Assembly (NCBI RefSeq): GCF_002858925.1
Contig: NZ_PJRS01000049.1
Location: 62,001-126,000, forward strand
DNA length: 64,000 nt
From: Caulobacter zeae
Lineage (GTDB): Bacteria > Pseudomonadota > Alphaproteobacteria > Caulobacterales > Caulobacteraceae
Reading direction: 5' to 3'
Shown here: one piece after another, positions 15,568 through 23,935 of the stretch
Position numbering within the stretch: the first letter of the stretch is position 1
Layout of the letters: each line of letters starts with the position of its first letter
The notes under the pieces: generated by a model
Told to the model about the DNA's origin: nothing
The model's database searches: none
The model's input: the letters and a program-made list of their open reading frames with translations, nothing else
Position numbers and translations under genes: made by a program

Positions 15568-16929
15568 TCAGGCCGCCAGCGGCAGCACCACGCTGAAGGC
15601 CGAGCCTTCGCCCGGCCGGCTGTCGACGCCCAAGCGCCCGCCATGGGCCTCGACGATGGCCTTGCTGATCGCCAGGCCAAGGCCGTTGCCATGGGCGGCG
15701 GCGGCCTCGCCCTGCCAGTGGCGCTCGAAGACCCGGGCGGCCTGCTCGGGGCTCATGCCCCAGCCGGTGTCGCGCACCTCGACCACCACGGCCCCGTCCG
15801 CCACCCGGCTGGACAGCGACACGGTCCCGCCCGGCTCGGTGAACTTGATGGCGTTCGACAGAAGGTTGGCCACCACCTGGCCGATGCGGCCCTCGTCGGC
15901 CTCAAGCAGCGGCTGCGCCGCGTCGGGGGTGTAGGCGAAGTCCAGCCCCTTGCGGGCCGCCGACAGGGCGAACTGGTCGGCGATGTCCGCCAGCAGCCGG
16001 CGCAGGTCGACCGTCTCCTTGGCCAGAACCAGGCCGCCGGCCTCGATCTTGGAATGGTCGAGGATGTTGCGGATCAGCCGCCGCATGGTCTCGGTGGCCA
16101 GCAGGATGGCCTCGACGCCCGAGCGCACCTTGGGCTGCTGCTCGACGCCGGGCTGGGCCAAGAGGTTCTCGCTGGCGAACAGGATGGTGGTGATGGGGTT
16201 GTTGAGGTCGTGGGCCACCACCTCGACCGCCTCCTTGCGGGCCAGCGAGATCGCCTTCTCCCGCTCGGCCAGGCGGGCTGCGACCCGGTCGTAGCCTCGC
16301 TTCTGCTCAACCAGCCGCAGCAGCAGGCGGCCCAGGAAGGCGCAGAACACGAAGGCGCAGAGCGAGGCCAGCACCAGCACTCCGAACACGCCGCGCACCA
16401 CAGCCTGGTTATGGGTTCGCTCGGCCTGGTAGCGCGCCGCCGACCTCTCCGTGAAACGGTCGATCGCCGCGTCGATGCTGCTGGTCAGCGGACCGGCGTT
16501 GTTCTGGAAAAAGGCGTTGGCGCCGCTCATCGTGCCGCCGTCGAGGCGCCGGGCGACGCCGGCCCTCTGCAACACCAGCAGCCGGCGTTGCAGGGTGGAA
16601 ACTTGGTCCAGCGCCGCGCGCGTCTCGTCGTCGCGGGCCAGCGCCTTCAGGTCGCCGACGATGGCGTCGAAACGGCGATTGGAGCGCTCCAGCTCGACCA
16701 GCAAAGTCTTGTCGCCGTTGATGACGATGACCGGCACCAGCGAGTTCTGGCGCATCTTCTCGCCGCGCAGGTCATGAGCGAGGATCACGGTGCGGGTATA
16801 GACGGCGTCCAACTGGTCCTGCACGGCCGAGAAGCGGGCCAGGAAGAACAGCGAGGCGGCCAGCAGCGGCAGGAAGGCCAGGGCGATCGCCCCCACCAGC
16901 ACCAGCAGCCTGCGTTCATAACCGACCAT
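15568..16929 (-). CDS. Membrane sensor histidine kinase, orphan
   Basis: 453 aa. ATG at 16929 follows GGAAGGA. A transmembrane helix near residues 10-32 is followed by a mostly helical periplasmic sensor region of about 150 residues, a second helix near 180-203, a coiled linker, then HisKA with the phosphorylated His in VAHDLNNPITTIL (near residue 236). The ATPase domain shows an N box (VVANLLSNAIKFT, about 345-358), VRDTGWGM, and a G2 box (HGNGLGLAISKAIVEAHGG). The kinase appears catalytically intact. No response regulator gene adjoins it. The DUF2237 gene lies upstream on the same strand, 26 bp away, and may share its transcript. The ligand is unknown. Confidence 0.9.
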   Translation of the reverse strand: MVGYERRLLVLVGAIALAFLPLLAASLFFLARFSAVQDQLDAVYTRTVILAHDLRGEKMRQNSLVPVIVINGDKTLLVELERSNRRFDAIVGDLKALARDDETRAALDQVSTLQRRLLVLQRAGVARRLDGGTMSGANAFFQNNAGPLTSSIDAAIDRFTERSAARYQAERTHNQAVVRGVFGVLVLASLCAFVFCAFLGRLLLRLVEQKRGYDRVAARLAEREKAISLARKEAVEVVAHDLNNPITTILFASENLLAQPGVEQQPKVRSGVEAILLATETMRRLIRNILDHSKIEAGGLVLAKETVDLRRLLADIADQFALSAARKGLDFAYTPDAAQPLLEADEGRIGQVVANLLSNAIKFTEPGGTVSLSSRVADGAVVVEVRDTGWGMSPEQAARVFERHWQGEAAAAHGNGLGLAISKAIVEAHGGRLGVDSRPGEGSAFSVVLPLAA

Positions 16930-16955
16930 CCGGGATCCTTCCGGCCTTGCGCGGG

Positions 16956-17351
16956 TCAGACCGCCGCGTGGTCCTTCAGCACCCCCAGCGACACGATGGC
17001 CAGGGTCTCCTCGTGGGTGGCCTCGAGGATGACCTGCGGGGCCATGCCGGCGTCCAACGCCTCGCGCCAGCGACCGGCGCAAAGGCACCAGCGGTCGCCG
17101 ACCTTGAGCCCCCGGAAGGCGAACTCCGGACGCGGGGTCGACAGGTCGTTGCCGGTGGCCTTGGAGAAGGCCAGGAACTCTTCGGTCATCACGGCGCAGA
17201 CCGTGTGCAGGCCAAGATCGTGCGGCCCCGTTTCGCAGCAGCCGTTGCGGTAGAAGCCGGTCACCGGGTCGAGCGAGCAGGGGATCAGTTCCCCGCCCAG
17301 CACGTTGCGGGCCGTTTCGTCGTAGCGCGTAGGAGCCGGTTGCGTGGTCAT
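16956..17351 (-). CDS. DUF2237 family protein
   Basis: 131 aa, cytoplasmic, matching DUF2237 in length and in its cysteine-rich motifs: NVLGGELIPCSLDPVTGFYR (about 16-35), then GCCETGPHDLGLHTVCAVMT and GDRWCLCAGRW near 84-94, followed by ILEATHEETL. The conserved Cys/His pattern suggests a metal or redox site, but no function is established to my knowledge. The frame from ATG 17351 is well supported. It lies just upstream of the orphan histidine kinase on the same strand. Confidence 0.85.
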   Translation of the reverse strand: MTTQPAPTRYDETARNVLGGELIPCSLDPVTGFYRNGCCETGPHDLGLHTVCAVMTEEFLAFSKATGNDLSTPRPEFAFRGLKVGDRWCLCAGRWREALDAGMAPQVILEATHEETLAIVSLGVLKDHAAV

Positions 17352-17472
17352 GGCGCCAGCTTAACCCCGTTTCCCCCTTTCCCGCCATGGCTTCGCCCGC
17401 CGCGAGATCGACGCTTCCCGTCCCACGCGGCGGATGCTTTACAGTAGCTGTCCCGTCAGGATGATCCCCGCC

Positions 17473-18351
17473 ATGACCGACCTCGCCCGGCCGCGCCGCA
17501 GCGCCCTCTACATGCCCGCCTCCAACGCCAAGGCCGTGGAGAAGGCGCGCACGCTCGACGCCGACGTGATCATCCTCGACCTGGAGGACGCGGTGGCCCC
17601 CGAGATGAAGCTGGCCGCCCGCGAGGCCGCCGTCTCGGCGGTGAAGGCCGGCGGTTTCGGCCCGCGAGAGATCGTCATCCGCACCAACGGCCTCGACACG
17701 CCCTGGGGGGCCGACGACCTGAAGGCCGCCGCCGAGGCCGGCCCCGACGCGGTGCTCGTGCCCAAGGTCAATGACGCCGCCGACGTCCACGCCTATGAGG
17801 CGGCCCTGCACGCCGCTCCGATCCACACCCGGCTGTGGACCATGATCGAGACCGCCAAGGCCGCCTTTCACCTGTGGGAGATCGGCGAGGCGGCAAAGAC
17901 CACCCGGCTTTCGGCCTGGGTGATGGGGGTCAACGATCTGGCCAAGGAGATGCGGGCGCGGCAGACCCCGGGCCGCGAGGCCTTCCTGCCGATCCTGTCG
18001 CTGGCGGTCGCCGCCGCGCGCGGACACGGCCTCTCGATCCTCGACGGGGTGCACAACGACATCGAGGATCTGGCCGCCCTGGAAGCCGTCTGCGGCCAGG
18101 CCGTCGATTTCGGCTTCGACGGCAAGACCCTGATCCATCCCAAGCACCTGGAGATCTGCAACCGCGCGTTCTCGCCGTCGGACGACGAGATCGCCTGGAG
18201 CCGGGCGGTGATCGCCGCCTTCGCCGCGCCCGAGAACGCCGGCAAGGGCGCCCTGCGGGTCGAGGGCAGGATGGCCGAGCGGCTGCACCTGGTTCAGGCC
18301 CAGCGGCTGGTCGCCGTTTCCGAGGCCATCGCCGCGAAGACGGCGGGCTGA
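17473..18351 (+). CDS. CitE-like HpcH/HpaI aldolase family lyase
   Basis: 292 aa, from ATG 17473 (an in-frame ATG at 17461 would add four residues). The N terminus RPRRSALYMPASNAKAVEKA and the metal/acyl-CoA strand DVIILDLEDAVAPEMK (about 33-48) are typical of the citrate lyase beta / malyl-CoA lyase family. The Mg-binding acidic residues (MIETAKAAFHLWEIG, VNDLAKEM) and the C-terminal GFDGKTLIHPKHLEICNRAF are intact. There is no citrate lyase alpha or gamma partner nearby, so it is more likely a stand-alone CoA-thioester lyase or thioesterase (malyl-, methylmalyl- or citramalyl-CoA type). The next gene starts 11 bp after its stop. Confidence 0.85.
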   Translation: MTDLARPRRSALYMPASNAKAVEKARTLDADVIILDLEDAVAPEMKLAAREAAVSAVKAGGFGPREIVIRTNGLDTPWGADDLKAAAEAGPDAVLVPKVNDAADVHAYEAALHAAPIHTRLWTMIETAKAAFHLWEIGEAAKTTRLSAWVMGVNDLAKEMRARQTPGREAFLPILSLAVAAARGHGLSILDGVHNDIEDLAALEAVCGQAVDFGFDGKTLIHPKHLEICNRAFSPSDDEIAWSRAVIAAFAAPENAGKGALRVEGRMAERLHLVQAQRLVAVSEAIAAKTAG

Positions 18352-18362
18352 TAAGGACCCTC

Positions 18363-19427
18363 ATGCGTCGCCTTCTCGCCGTTTCCCTGTCCGCCCTGCT
18401 GTCGTTTCCGGCCACCGCCCTGGCCCAGGCGCCCGCTTCCGAGGTGGTGACGACCAACCCGTCCGCTTCGACCCCGGCCCAGGCGATCCCGCTTGTTGAC
18501 GCCCCGCCGGCCGGCGGCCAGGCCGCGCCCTCTCCCAGCTCCGGGCCCGCCGCTCCGCAGGTCGCCGCGCCACAAGCCGCCGCGGATCCCCTGGCCGACC
18601 TGATCGCCGCCAGCGGCCCGCAGACCACCGACGAGGAAGACGAGGCGCCGCCCACCGCGCCCGCGCCGCGCCACAAGCCGACCATCCTGCCGATCCCCGC
18701 GCCCGAACCGGCGACTCCGACCACAGCCGGCGGCGCGATGAGCGTCGAGCAGGCCTATGAGCTGCGCGTGAAGGGCTCGATCGCCGCCGCGCAAGGGCTG
18801 CAAGGCCCGCTGGACGGCGGCTGGATCCTGCGCGACGCCGACGGCGTGGCCCTCTATTCGCTGCAAATCGCCGATCCGGCCGGCGGCTACGGACCCGTCG
18901 AGGGCGCCTGGCGCGACCTGCGCCGCCCCGGCGCGGTCGGCTCCACCGGCCTGATCGACAGCATCGAGCGCACCTATTACGGCGGCGCGGCCGTGCGTTT
19001 CATGCCCCGGGCGGGCGTCGGCTCGACCCTGGCGCTGAACGTCGGTCCCGACGGGTCCTGGAGTGGTCGCCTGACCCAGGACGGCGCGGCCCCAACCAGC
19101 ATCGCCATCGAGCGCACCGGCGCGCCGGTCCTGCCGGCCGGCTACGCCGTGGCCGCGCGCGGACCGGTGATATGGCCGCCGCGCGCCGCGCCGACCGCCG
19201 CGCGCACCGCCTCGGCCGCTCCGGCCCGGGCCGCGCCCTGCTCGACCAGGGGCAAGAAGGGCAAGGCCCTGAAAGCCGCCAAGGACAAGTGCGCCGCCGC
19301 CGCTAAGAAGGGCGGCGGCAAAGGCAAGACGACCGCCCGCTCGGGCAAGGCCGGCAAGGGCAAGGCGGTCAAGCCGGGGAGCCGCAAGAAGACCGCCGCG
19401 GCCGGCGCCCGCAAGAGGCGGCGGTAG
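18363..19427 (+). CDS. Hypothetical secreted protein with Pro/Ala linker and Lys-rich tail
   Basis: 354 aa. ATG at 18363 (after AAGGACCC) opens a signal peptide (MRRLLAVSLSALLSFPATA, cleavage near ALAQA). Residues about 30-125 are a low-complexity Pro/Ala linker with an acidic patch (TTDEEDEAPPT). A folded core of about 130-265 (MSVEQAYELRVKGSIAAAQG, GWILRDADGVALYSLQIAD, ERTYYGGAAVRFMP) is not recognised. The last 75 residues are extremely basic (GKKGKALKAAK, GKGKTTARSGKAGKGK, ending ARKRRR). Such a tail could bind peptidoglycan, lipopolysaccharide or nucleic acid outside the membrane. It follows the CitE-like gene closely. Confidence 0.75.
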   Translation: MRRLLAVSLSALLSFPATALAQAPASEVVTTNPSASTPAQAIPLVDAPPAGGQAAPSPSSGPAAPQVAAPQAAADPLADLIAASGPQTTDEEDEAPPTAPAPRHKPTILPIPAPEPATPTTAGGAMSVEQAYELRVKGSIAAAQGLQGPLDGGWILRDADGVALYSLQIADPAGGYGPVEGAWRDLRRPGAVGSTGLIDSIERTYYGGAAVRFMPRAGVGSTLALNVGPDGSWSGRLTQDGAAPTSIAIERTGAPVLPAGYAVAARGPVIWPPRAAPTAARTASAAPARAAPCSTRGKKGKALKAAKDKCAAAAKKGGGKGKTTARSGKAGKGKAVKPGSRKKTAAAGARKRRR

Positions 19428-19535
19428 ACCTGGCCCGGCCGCAGGCGAACGACGGCCAGGCCCCCGCGCCCCCTTCCGCCCCGCCCAAGCCCTTACTGGG
19501 AGTCCATGGCGGGGCGTACGACAACCGATGAACCG

Positions 19536-19685
19536 TCAGGGCAACGCGATCGTGCGGTAGTCGGGATTCTGCGCGGAGGCGATGGCCAGCGCCTGCTCCG
19601 GCGTAGCGGCATCGACAGAAATCGTCTTGTCCGGCGCACCAACCCCGTCTTTCGCGAAGTATAGATTTACAACGTAAGTATTCAT
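19536..19685 (-). CDS. 49-aa small protein in an AT-rich pocket
   Basis: 49 aa, start ATG 19685 preceded by AAAAGGATA, a good ribosome site at proper spacing. The sequence starts MNTYVVNLYFAKDGVGAPDK and ends NPDYRTIALP: a beta strand, a turn and an amphipathic helix (ATPEQALAIASAQN), a compact alpha/beta layout. The region from 19536 to about 19800 is clearly richer in AT than its neighbours and contains a probable promoter. The base composition suggests acquired or weakly ameliorated DNA. I do not recognise the family with confidence. Confidence 0.6.
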   Translation of the reverse strand: MNTYVVNLYFAKDGVGAPDKTISVDAATPEQALAIASAQNPDYRTIALP

Positions 19686-19830
19686 GGAATTGTATCCTTT
19701 TAAAATGCTTCCAATTGAACGCGCGTTATCGCGCACGTCCTATTCTCAGGATCTCATAAGGCAGCGTTGAATTTCAATATGGTTAGGCGGAGAGGCGTAT
19801 TTTTCTGGACACCGGCCATCCGGACTTCGC

Positions 19831-20886
19831 TCAGTCCGGCCGGTCGCGCCGCCGCAGCCACTGGCGCAGCACGGCCACGGTCTCTTCCGGCCGGTCGGTG
19901 AAGGTCGCGTGGCCGGCGCCGGGCACGACGGCCAGTTCCGATCCCCTGGCCCGGCGGGAAAAGGCGATGGTCGTGGCCGGCCGAGCCTCGTCGTACTGGC
20001 CGACCATGAAAAGGGTGCGCGGGCCGTCCAGGCGGTCGAGCAGGGGCTCGCCGTCATAGGCCTTCAGCGTGCCGGTGGCCGAGAACTCGGTCGCGCCCCA
20101 CATCGTCTTGTAGAGCACCGGATTGAAGCCCCGGTCGCCTGTAGGCCGGTAGGCGCGGTGCGCCGGCGAGGGCGGCTCGCGGGTCAGGAAGGCGGTGTAG
20201 AAGGCGTCGGTCGCCGCATCGCAGGCCGCCGAGAACGCCTTGTCCGATGGCGAGGGCGGCGCTGCTTCGCAGCGGGCCAGCTGGTCCTGCACGGCCGCGG
20301 GCAGGTCGCCGCGCAGCAGGTTGGCGTCGGCGATCCAGCTGCGGGTCGAGACCAGCGGACTGGCCAGCACCAGGCTGGCCAGGGCCTGTAAGCGGCGCGC
20401 GCCGTACTCCAGGGCCACCGTGCCGCCCCAGCTGTGGCCGAGCACATGCCAGCGGGGGATCTTCAAGCCCTCGCGCACGGCCTCCAGTTCGTCGACGAAC
20501 CGGCCCACGGTCCAGTTGGCCGGGTCCATCGGATGATCGGAGAGGCCGCTGTCGAGCTGGTCGTAGAGGATCACCGCCCGTTCGTCCGCCAGCGCCAGGG
20601 CGTCGAGGAACCCCGAGTGCGTGCCGCCCGGCCCGCCATGGACCATGACGATCGGCGGCGGCGCGGCGCCCGCCAGGGCCGCATCGAGGTCGCCGTTGAT
20701 CCGCACATAGACCCGACCGCCGGGGACCGGCAGGCGCACCTCGCGGTCCGGCTTCGGAAAGGTCGCCAGCAGGGGTCGCGCGGCGTCCGCCCAGGCTCCG
20801 CCTGCAACGGCGGACGACAGGGTCGTGGTTCCCGCGGCGGCCAGCAGGCCCAGCAGCTTCCGTCGCTCGATCACGCTCTTCCCCAC
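19831..20886 (-). CDS. Exported S33-type alpha/beta hydrolase (proline iminopeptidase-like)
   Basis: 351 aa. GTG at 20886 with GAGGG upstream; a second GTG at 20874 is possible. The N terminus IERRKLLGLLAAAG is a twin-arginine signal. The oxyanion motif VMVHGGPGGTHSGFLD is near residue 80, the nucleophile elbow VLGHSWGGTVALEYG near 145-159 (Ser about 149), and the catalytic His in PGAGHATFTDRPEE near the C terminus. The HGGPGG plus GHSWGG combination places it with proline iminopeptidases (family S33). It probably releases N-terminal residues, notably proline, from peptides in the periplasm, although related hydrolases act on esters or lactones. It is monocistronic. Confidence 0.85.
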   Translation of the reverse strand: MGKSVIERRKLLGLLAAAGTTTLSSAVAGGAWADAARPLLATFPKPDREVRLPVPGGRVYVRINGDLDAALAGAAPPPIVMVHGGPGGTHSGFLDALALADERAVILYDQLDSGLSDHPMDPANWTVGRFVDELEAVREGLKIPRWHVLGHSWGGTVALEYGARRLQALASLVLASPLVSTRSWIADANLLRGDLPAAVQDQLARCEAAPPSPSDKAFSAACDAATDAFYTAFLTREPPSPAHRAYRPTGDRGFNPVLYKTMWGATEFSATGTLKAYDGEPLLDRLDGPRTLFMVGQYDEARPATTIAFSRRARGSELAVVPGAGHATFTDRPEETVAVLRQWLRRRDRPD

Positions 20887-21079
20887 ATGCCCTCATGCCC
20901 TCACGCAGCCGGCCGTCCGGGCCGGCGCCGCGCCAGGCGTCCGGACGCGCCGGAGACTTGCTCCAAGCCGCATCCGGCCATCCGACCGCCGGCACGGTCG
21001 AACCTTCGCCCTAGCCGTGCGTCCATCGCGCGACTGTGACACGGCGCACGGTCAACCGCGACGCCAGCTCCTGTTTTCG

Positions 21080-21424
21080 TCAGTGCGCCTTGGCTTGGCC
21101 GGCCTCGGGCTCGTCGTCGCGCGACCGCTTCAGGCCGCCGCTGATCGGCGAGCTGGGACTGGCCAGCTCGTCGCGCATCGCCTCCAGCAGGACGTCGACC
21201 ACCTCGACCGGATCCCGGTTATAATAGTCCGACAAGCCCCGCCCGAGATGACGCAGCAGGTCGGCCAGCATCATGCCCCAGGCCCGCGCCTCGTCGATCG
21301 GCGTCTCGTCATAGACCCCGATGCGCAACGCGCAGTGCAGGCCGTGCTCGGCCACCCAGATTCGCGCCAGCTCGGTGGCCGCTGGATCGCGCATCGCCGC
21401 GTCCGGGATCGGCTGTTCCTTCAT
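21080..21424 (-). CDS. DUF5076 family protein
   Basis: 114 aa. ATG at 21424 is preceded by GGAGG. The core PAATELARIWVAEHGLHCAL (about 14-33) followed by WGMMLADLLRHLGRGL (about 49-64) is the DUF5076 pattern found in Caulobacterales and relatives. The C terminus is polar and probably disordered. No function is known. It lies 41 bp downstream of the lipoprotein gene on the same strand, so the two may form an operon. Confidence 0.8.
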   Translation of the reverse strand: MKEQPIPDAAMRDPAATELARIWVAEHGLHCALRIGVYDETPIDEARAWGMMLADLLRHLGRGLSDYYNRDPVEVVDVLLEAMRDELASPSSPISGGLKRSRDDEPEAGQAKAH

Positions 21425-21465
21425 GCCTCCGCCCCCCCAATGTCTGGTCCTAGTCCTGGTCCTGC

Positions 21466-22041
21466 TCAGCCGGCGCCGTCCTGGCCGCGCCGCTCGGACG
21501 CCGCCGTGCGGCGGGCCGCCCCTTCCTTCTGGCGACGCCAGTAGTCGGCCCCGTCGTCGGGCTTGAACATGGTGCGCGGCGCCCCGGCCCGGGTGACCAC
21601 GGCGAAGACGTTGCCGGCAGGGTCGTAGATCAGGGTGTCGCCGTTCGTCCGCTTCAGGGTCTGGACCCCGGCCGGCGGCTTGGCCACGAAGGCGTGGGTC
21701 TTGCGCACATAGTCGTCTACGTCGCGGGCGCCGAAAGCCTCGCCGAACCGCTCGAAGCCGCGCTGGGCGTTTTCCTCGGCGCTGCGGGTGCGGTTGGCGG
21801 CCCACATCGGCCGGCCGGCGATCAGCCGCACCGGCGCATCGCGTGGATCGGCCGCCTGCCGCGCACTCGCCGACGCGTCGGCGACCTCGCGCGAGACCGG
21901 CGCGCCGCCGCCGCTGTTGGTTCCCTCGCTCGACGCGACCTGGCCGCCCTTGGGCGCCTTCACCGCCGAGGCCCCGCCGTCACAGGCCGCCAGCAGCAAG
22001 GCCGGCAGGGCCAGAAGTCCGAAACGCCACGCTCCCGTCAT
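21466..22041 (-). CDS. Lipoprotein with toxin-like C-terminal motif
   Basis: 191 aa. ATG at 22041 has GAGGTG eight bases upstream; a GTG at 22050 is the alternative. The signal ends in the lipobox LLLAACDGG, so Cys about 19 is probably lipidated. A disordered Gly/Ser/Ala stretch (about 20-65) follows, then a folded C-terminal half: RSAEENAQRGFERFGEAFGA, KPPAGVQTLKR, GDTLIYDPAGNVFAVVTRAG and PRTMFKPDDGADYWRRQKEG. The last block resembles the end of some BECR/RelE-fold toxin domains found at the C terminus of polymorphic toxins. No immunity gene is obvious; DUF5076 is the only neighbour. Function open. Confidence 0.7.
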   Translation of the reverse strand: MTGAWRFGLLALPALLLAACDGGASAVKAPKGGQVASSEGTNSGGGAPVSREVADASASARQAADPRDAPVRLIAGRPMWAANRTRSAEENAQRGFERFGEAFGARDVDDYVRKTHAFVAKPPAGVQTLKRTNGDTLIYDPAGNVFAVVTRAGAPRTMFKPDDGADYWRRQKEGAARRTAASERRGQDGAG

Positions 22042-22207
22042 GATCGCCACACCTCGTTATTTACCACCTTAACGATTAGTGAACGAAAAAAGAACGCGAG
22101 TCGAGTCCCACCGTTAAGCTTTCCGCCTTCCGAAGCGCGCCGCGATTGCCTGCGGGCGCGAGGCGCTCTATGCGCGGAGGGGAACCGGCGAACGAGAGGC
22201 CTTCAAG
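22042..22207. promoter_or_regulatory. Divergent intergenic region with tandem GANTC sites
   Basis: 166 bp between the lipoprotein and coaBC. It contains two abutting CcrM methylation sites (GAGTC at 22098-22102 and 22103-22107), TTAA at 22069-22072 and 22114-22117, and an A-rich stretch. Abutting GANTC sites are unusual and could make the coaBC-dut promoter sensitive to replication-dependent methylation. The TTAA elements do not form a full TTAA-N7-TTAA CtrA site. Confidence 0.4.
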
Positions 22208-23416
22208 GTGAGCGACATCCCGGGCGGCAAGCGCGTGCTCCTGATCGTCGGCGGCGGCGTGGCGGCCTACAAGGCCCTGGAGCTGACCCGCCTGCTGCGC
22301 AAGGCCGGGATCGGCGTGCGGCAGATCCTGACAAAGGCCGGCGCCGAATTCGTCACCCCGCTGTCGCTGGCGGCGCTGAGCGAGGACAAGGTCTATGACG
22401 ACCTGTTCTCGCTGACCGACGAGGCCGAGATGGGCCACATCCAGCTGTCGCGCTCGGCCGACCTGGTGGTGGTCGCCCCCGCCACCGCCGACCTGATCGC
22501 CAAGGCCGCCAATGGCTTGGCCGGCGACCTGGCCTCGACCACGCTTCTGGCCACCGACAAGCCGGTGCTGATGGCCCCGGCCATGAACGTGCGGATGTGG
22601 CTGCACCCGGCCGTGCAGCGCAATGTGGCGACCCTGAAGGCCGACGGCGTGTCGTTCGTCGGCCCCGACGAAGGGGCCATGGCCTGCGGCGAGTTCGGAC
22701 CCGGACGCCTGGCCGAGCCGCCGGAGATCTTCGAGGCGATCGTCACCATGCTGCGCGGCCCCGCCGCCCGCCCCCTGGCCGGCAGGCACGCCCTGGTCAC
22801 GGCCGGTCCGACGTTCGAAGCGATCGACCCCGTGCGCGGGATCACCAACCGTTCCAGCGGCCGCCAGGGCTACGCCATCGCCGAAGCGCTGGCCCGCCTG
22901 GGCGCGCGCGTCACCCTGGTCAGCGGCCCCGTGGCCTTGCCCACGCCGCCGGGGGTGACCCGCGTCGACGTCGAGAGCGCCCGCCAGATGCTGGCCGCCT
23001 GCGAGGCTGCCCTGCCGGCCGAGGTCGGGGTGTTCGTCGCCGCCGTCGCCGACTGGCGCGTGGACGAGGTGTTCGGCTCCAAGCTGAAGAAGGACAAGGG
23101 CGGCCCCCCGGCCCTGACCTTCGTCGAGAACCCCGACATCCTGGCGACCCTGGCCGCCTCCGGTCCCGATCGGCCGAAACTGGTGGTCGGCTTCGCGGCC
23201 GAGACCGACGACGTCGAGGCCCATGCCCGCGCCAAGCTGGCCCGCAAGGGCTGCGACTGGATCATCGCCAACGACGTCACCGAGCCGGGCGTCATGGGCG
23301 GAACCGAGAACGCGGTCCTGCTGATCGCCAAGGACCATACCGAACGCTGGGAGCGCGCGTCCAAGGACGCCGTCGCCCAGGCCATCGCCCAACGCATCGC
23401 GGAAGCCCTGACCTAA
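22208..23416 (+). CDS. coaBC: Bifunctional CoaBC: phosphopantothenoylcysteine synthetase/decarboxylase
   Basis: 402 aa flavoprotein catalysing two consecutive steps of coenzyme A synthesis. The CoaC half has [17 protein letters not shown] (about 10-26), the active His in MGHIQLSR (about 74-81), PAMNVRMW near 124-131, and the substrate-recognition clamp [10 protein letters not shown] near 158-167. The CoaB half starts near 190: [20 protein letters not shown], then a long nucleotide-binding region and [12 protein letters not shown] near 354. GTG start at 22208. dut starts immediately after the stop (TAA-ATG), so the genes are coupled, the order known from E. coli (dfp-dut). Confidence 0.96.
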   Translation: MSDIPGGKRVLLIVGGGVAAYKALELTRLLRKAGIGVRQILTKAGAEFVTPLSLAALSEDKVYDDLFSLTDEAEMGHIQLSRSADLVVVAPATADLIAKAANGLAGDLASTTLLATDKPVLMAPAMNVRMWLHPAVQRNVATLKADGVSFVGPDEGAMACGEFGPGRLAEPPEIFEAIVTMLRGPAARPLAGRHALVTAGPTFEAIDPVRGITNRSSGRQGYAIAEALARLGARVTLVSGPVALPTPPGVTRVDVESARQMLAACEAALPAEVGVFVAAVADWRVDEVFGSKLKKDKGGPPALTFVENPDILATLAASGPDRPKLVVGFAAETDDVEAHARAKLARKGCDWIIANDVTEPGVMGGTENAVLLIAKDHTERWERASKDAVAQAIAQRIAEALT

Positions 23417-23878
23417 ATGACCACCACGCCCCACATTCCCGTCGTCCAGCTGGCCCACGCCCACGGCCTGCCGCTGCCAGCCTACGAGACGGTCGGCGCC
23501 GCCGGCATGGACCTGCGCGCCGCCGTCGAGGAGGACGCCCCCCTGACCCTGAAGCCGGGCGCCCGGTTCATGGTGCCGACCGGTCTCGCGTTCGCCGTGC
23601 CGCAGGGCTTCGAGGCCCAGGTGCGGCCACGCTCGGGCCTGGCGGCCAAGGCGGGGATCACCTGCCTGAACTCGCCGGGCACGATCGACAGTGACTATCG
23701 CGGCGAAGTGAAGGTGATCCTGGCCAATCTGGGCGCCGAGGACTTCGTCATCCGTCGCGGCGATCGCATCGCCCAGCTGGTGATCGCCCCGGTGGTGCAA
23801 GCCGCCTGGAGCCTGGTGGCCGCCCTGGACGACACCGACCGCGGCGCCGGCGGCTTCGGCTCGACCGGCGGCCGCTGA
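23417..23878 (+). CDS. dut: dUTP pyrophosphatase (dUTPase)
   Basis: 153 aa homotrimeric enzyme converting dUTP to dUMP and pyrophosphate, keeping uracil out of DNA and feeding dTMP synthesis. All five motifs are visible: [10 protein letters not shown] (about 30-39), [12 protein letters not shown] (about 73-84), [14 protein letters not shown] (about 87-100), [11 protein letters not shown] (about 114-124) and [12 protein letters not shown] at the C terminus, which closes over the active site. The length is standard. It follows coaBC with no gap. Confidence 0.97.
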   Translation: MTTTPHIPVVQLAHAHGLPLPAYETVGAAGMDLRAAVEEDAPLTLKPGARFMVPTGLAFAVPQGFEAQVRPRSGLAAKAGITCLNSPGTIDSDYRGEVKVILANLGAEDFVIRRGDRIAQLVIAPVVQAAWSLVAALDDTDRGAGGFGSTGGR

Positions 23879-23935
23879 GGCCTGCGGCTATCCGCCTTTC
23901 TCGCCGCCTGAGCGGGAAAGGTGGGCGCCCACGTC

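Noticed and set aside
16930-18288. Extension of the histidine kinase frame to a 906-residue protein
   Set aside because: The upstream part is antisense to the CitE-like gene and overlaps DUF2237. The kinase has its own signal-anchor start at 16929 with a good ribosome site.
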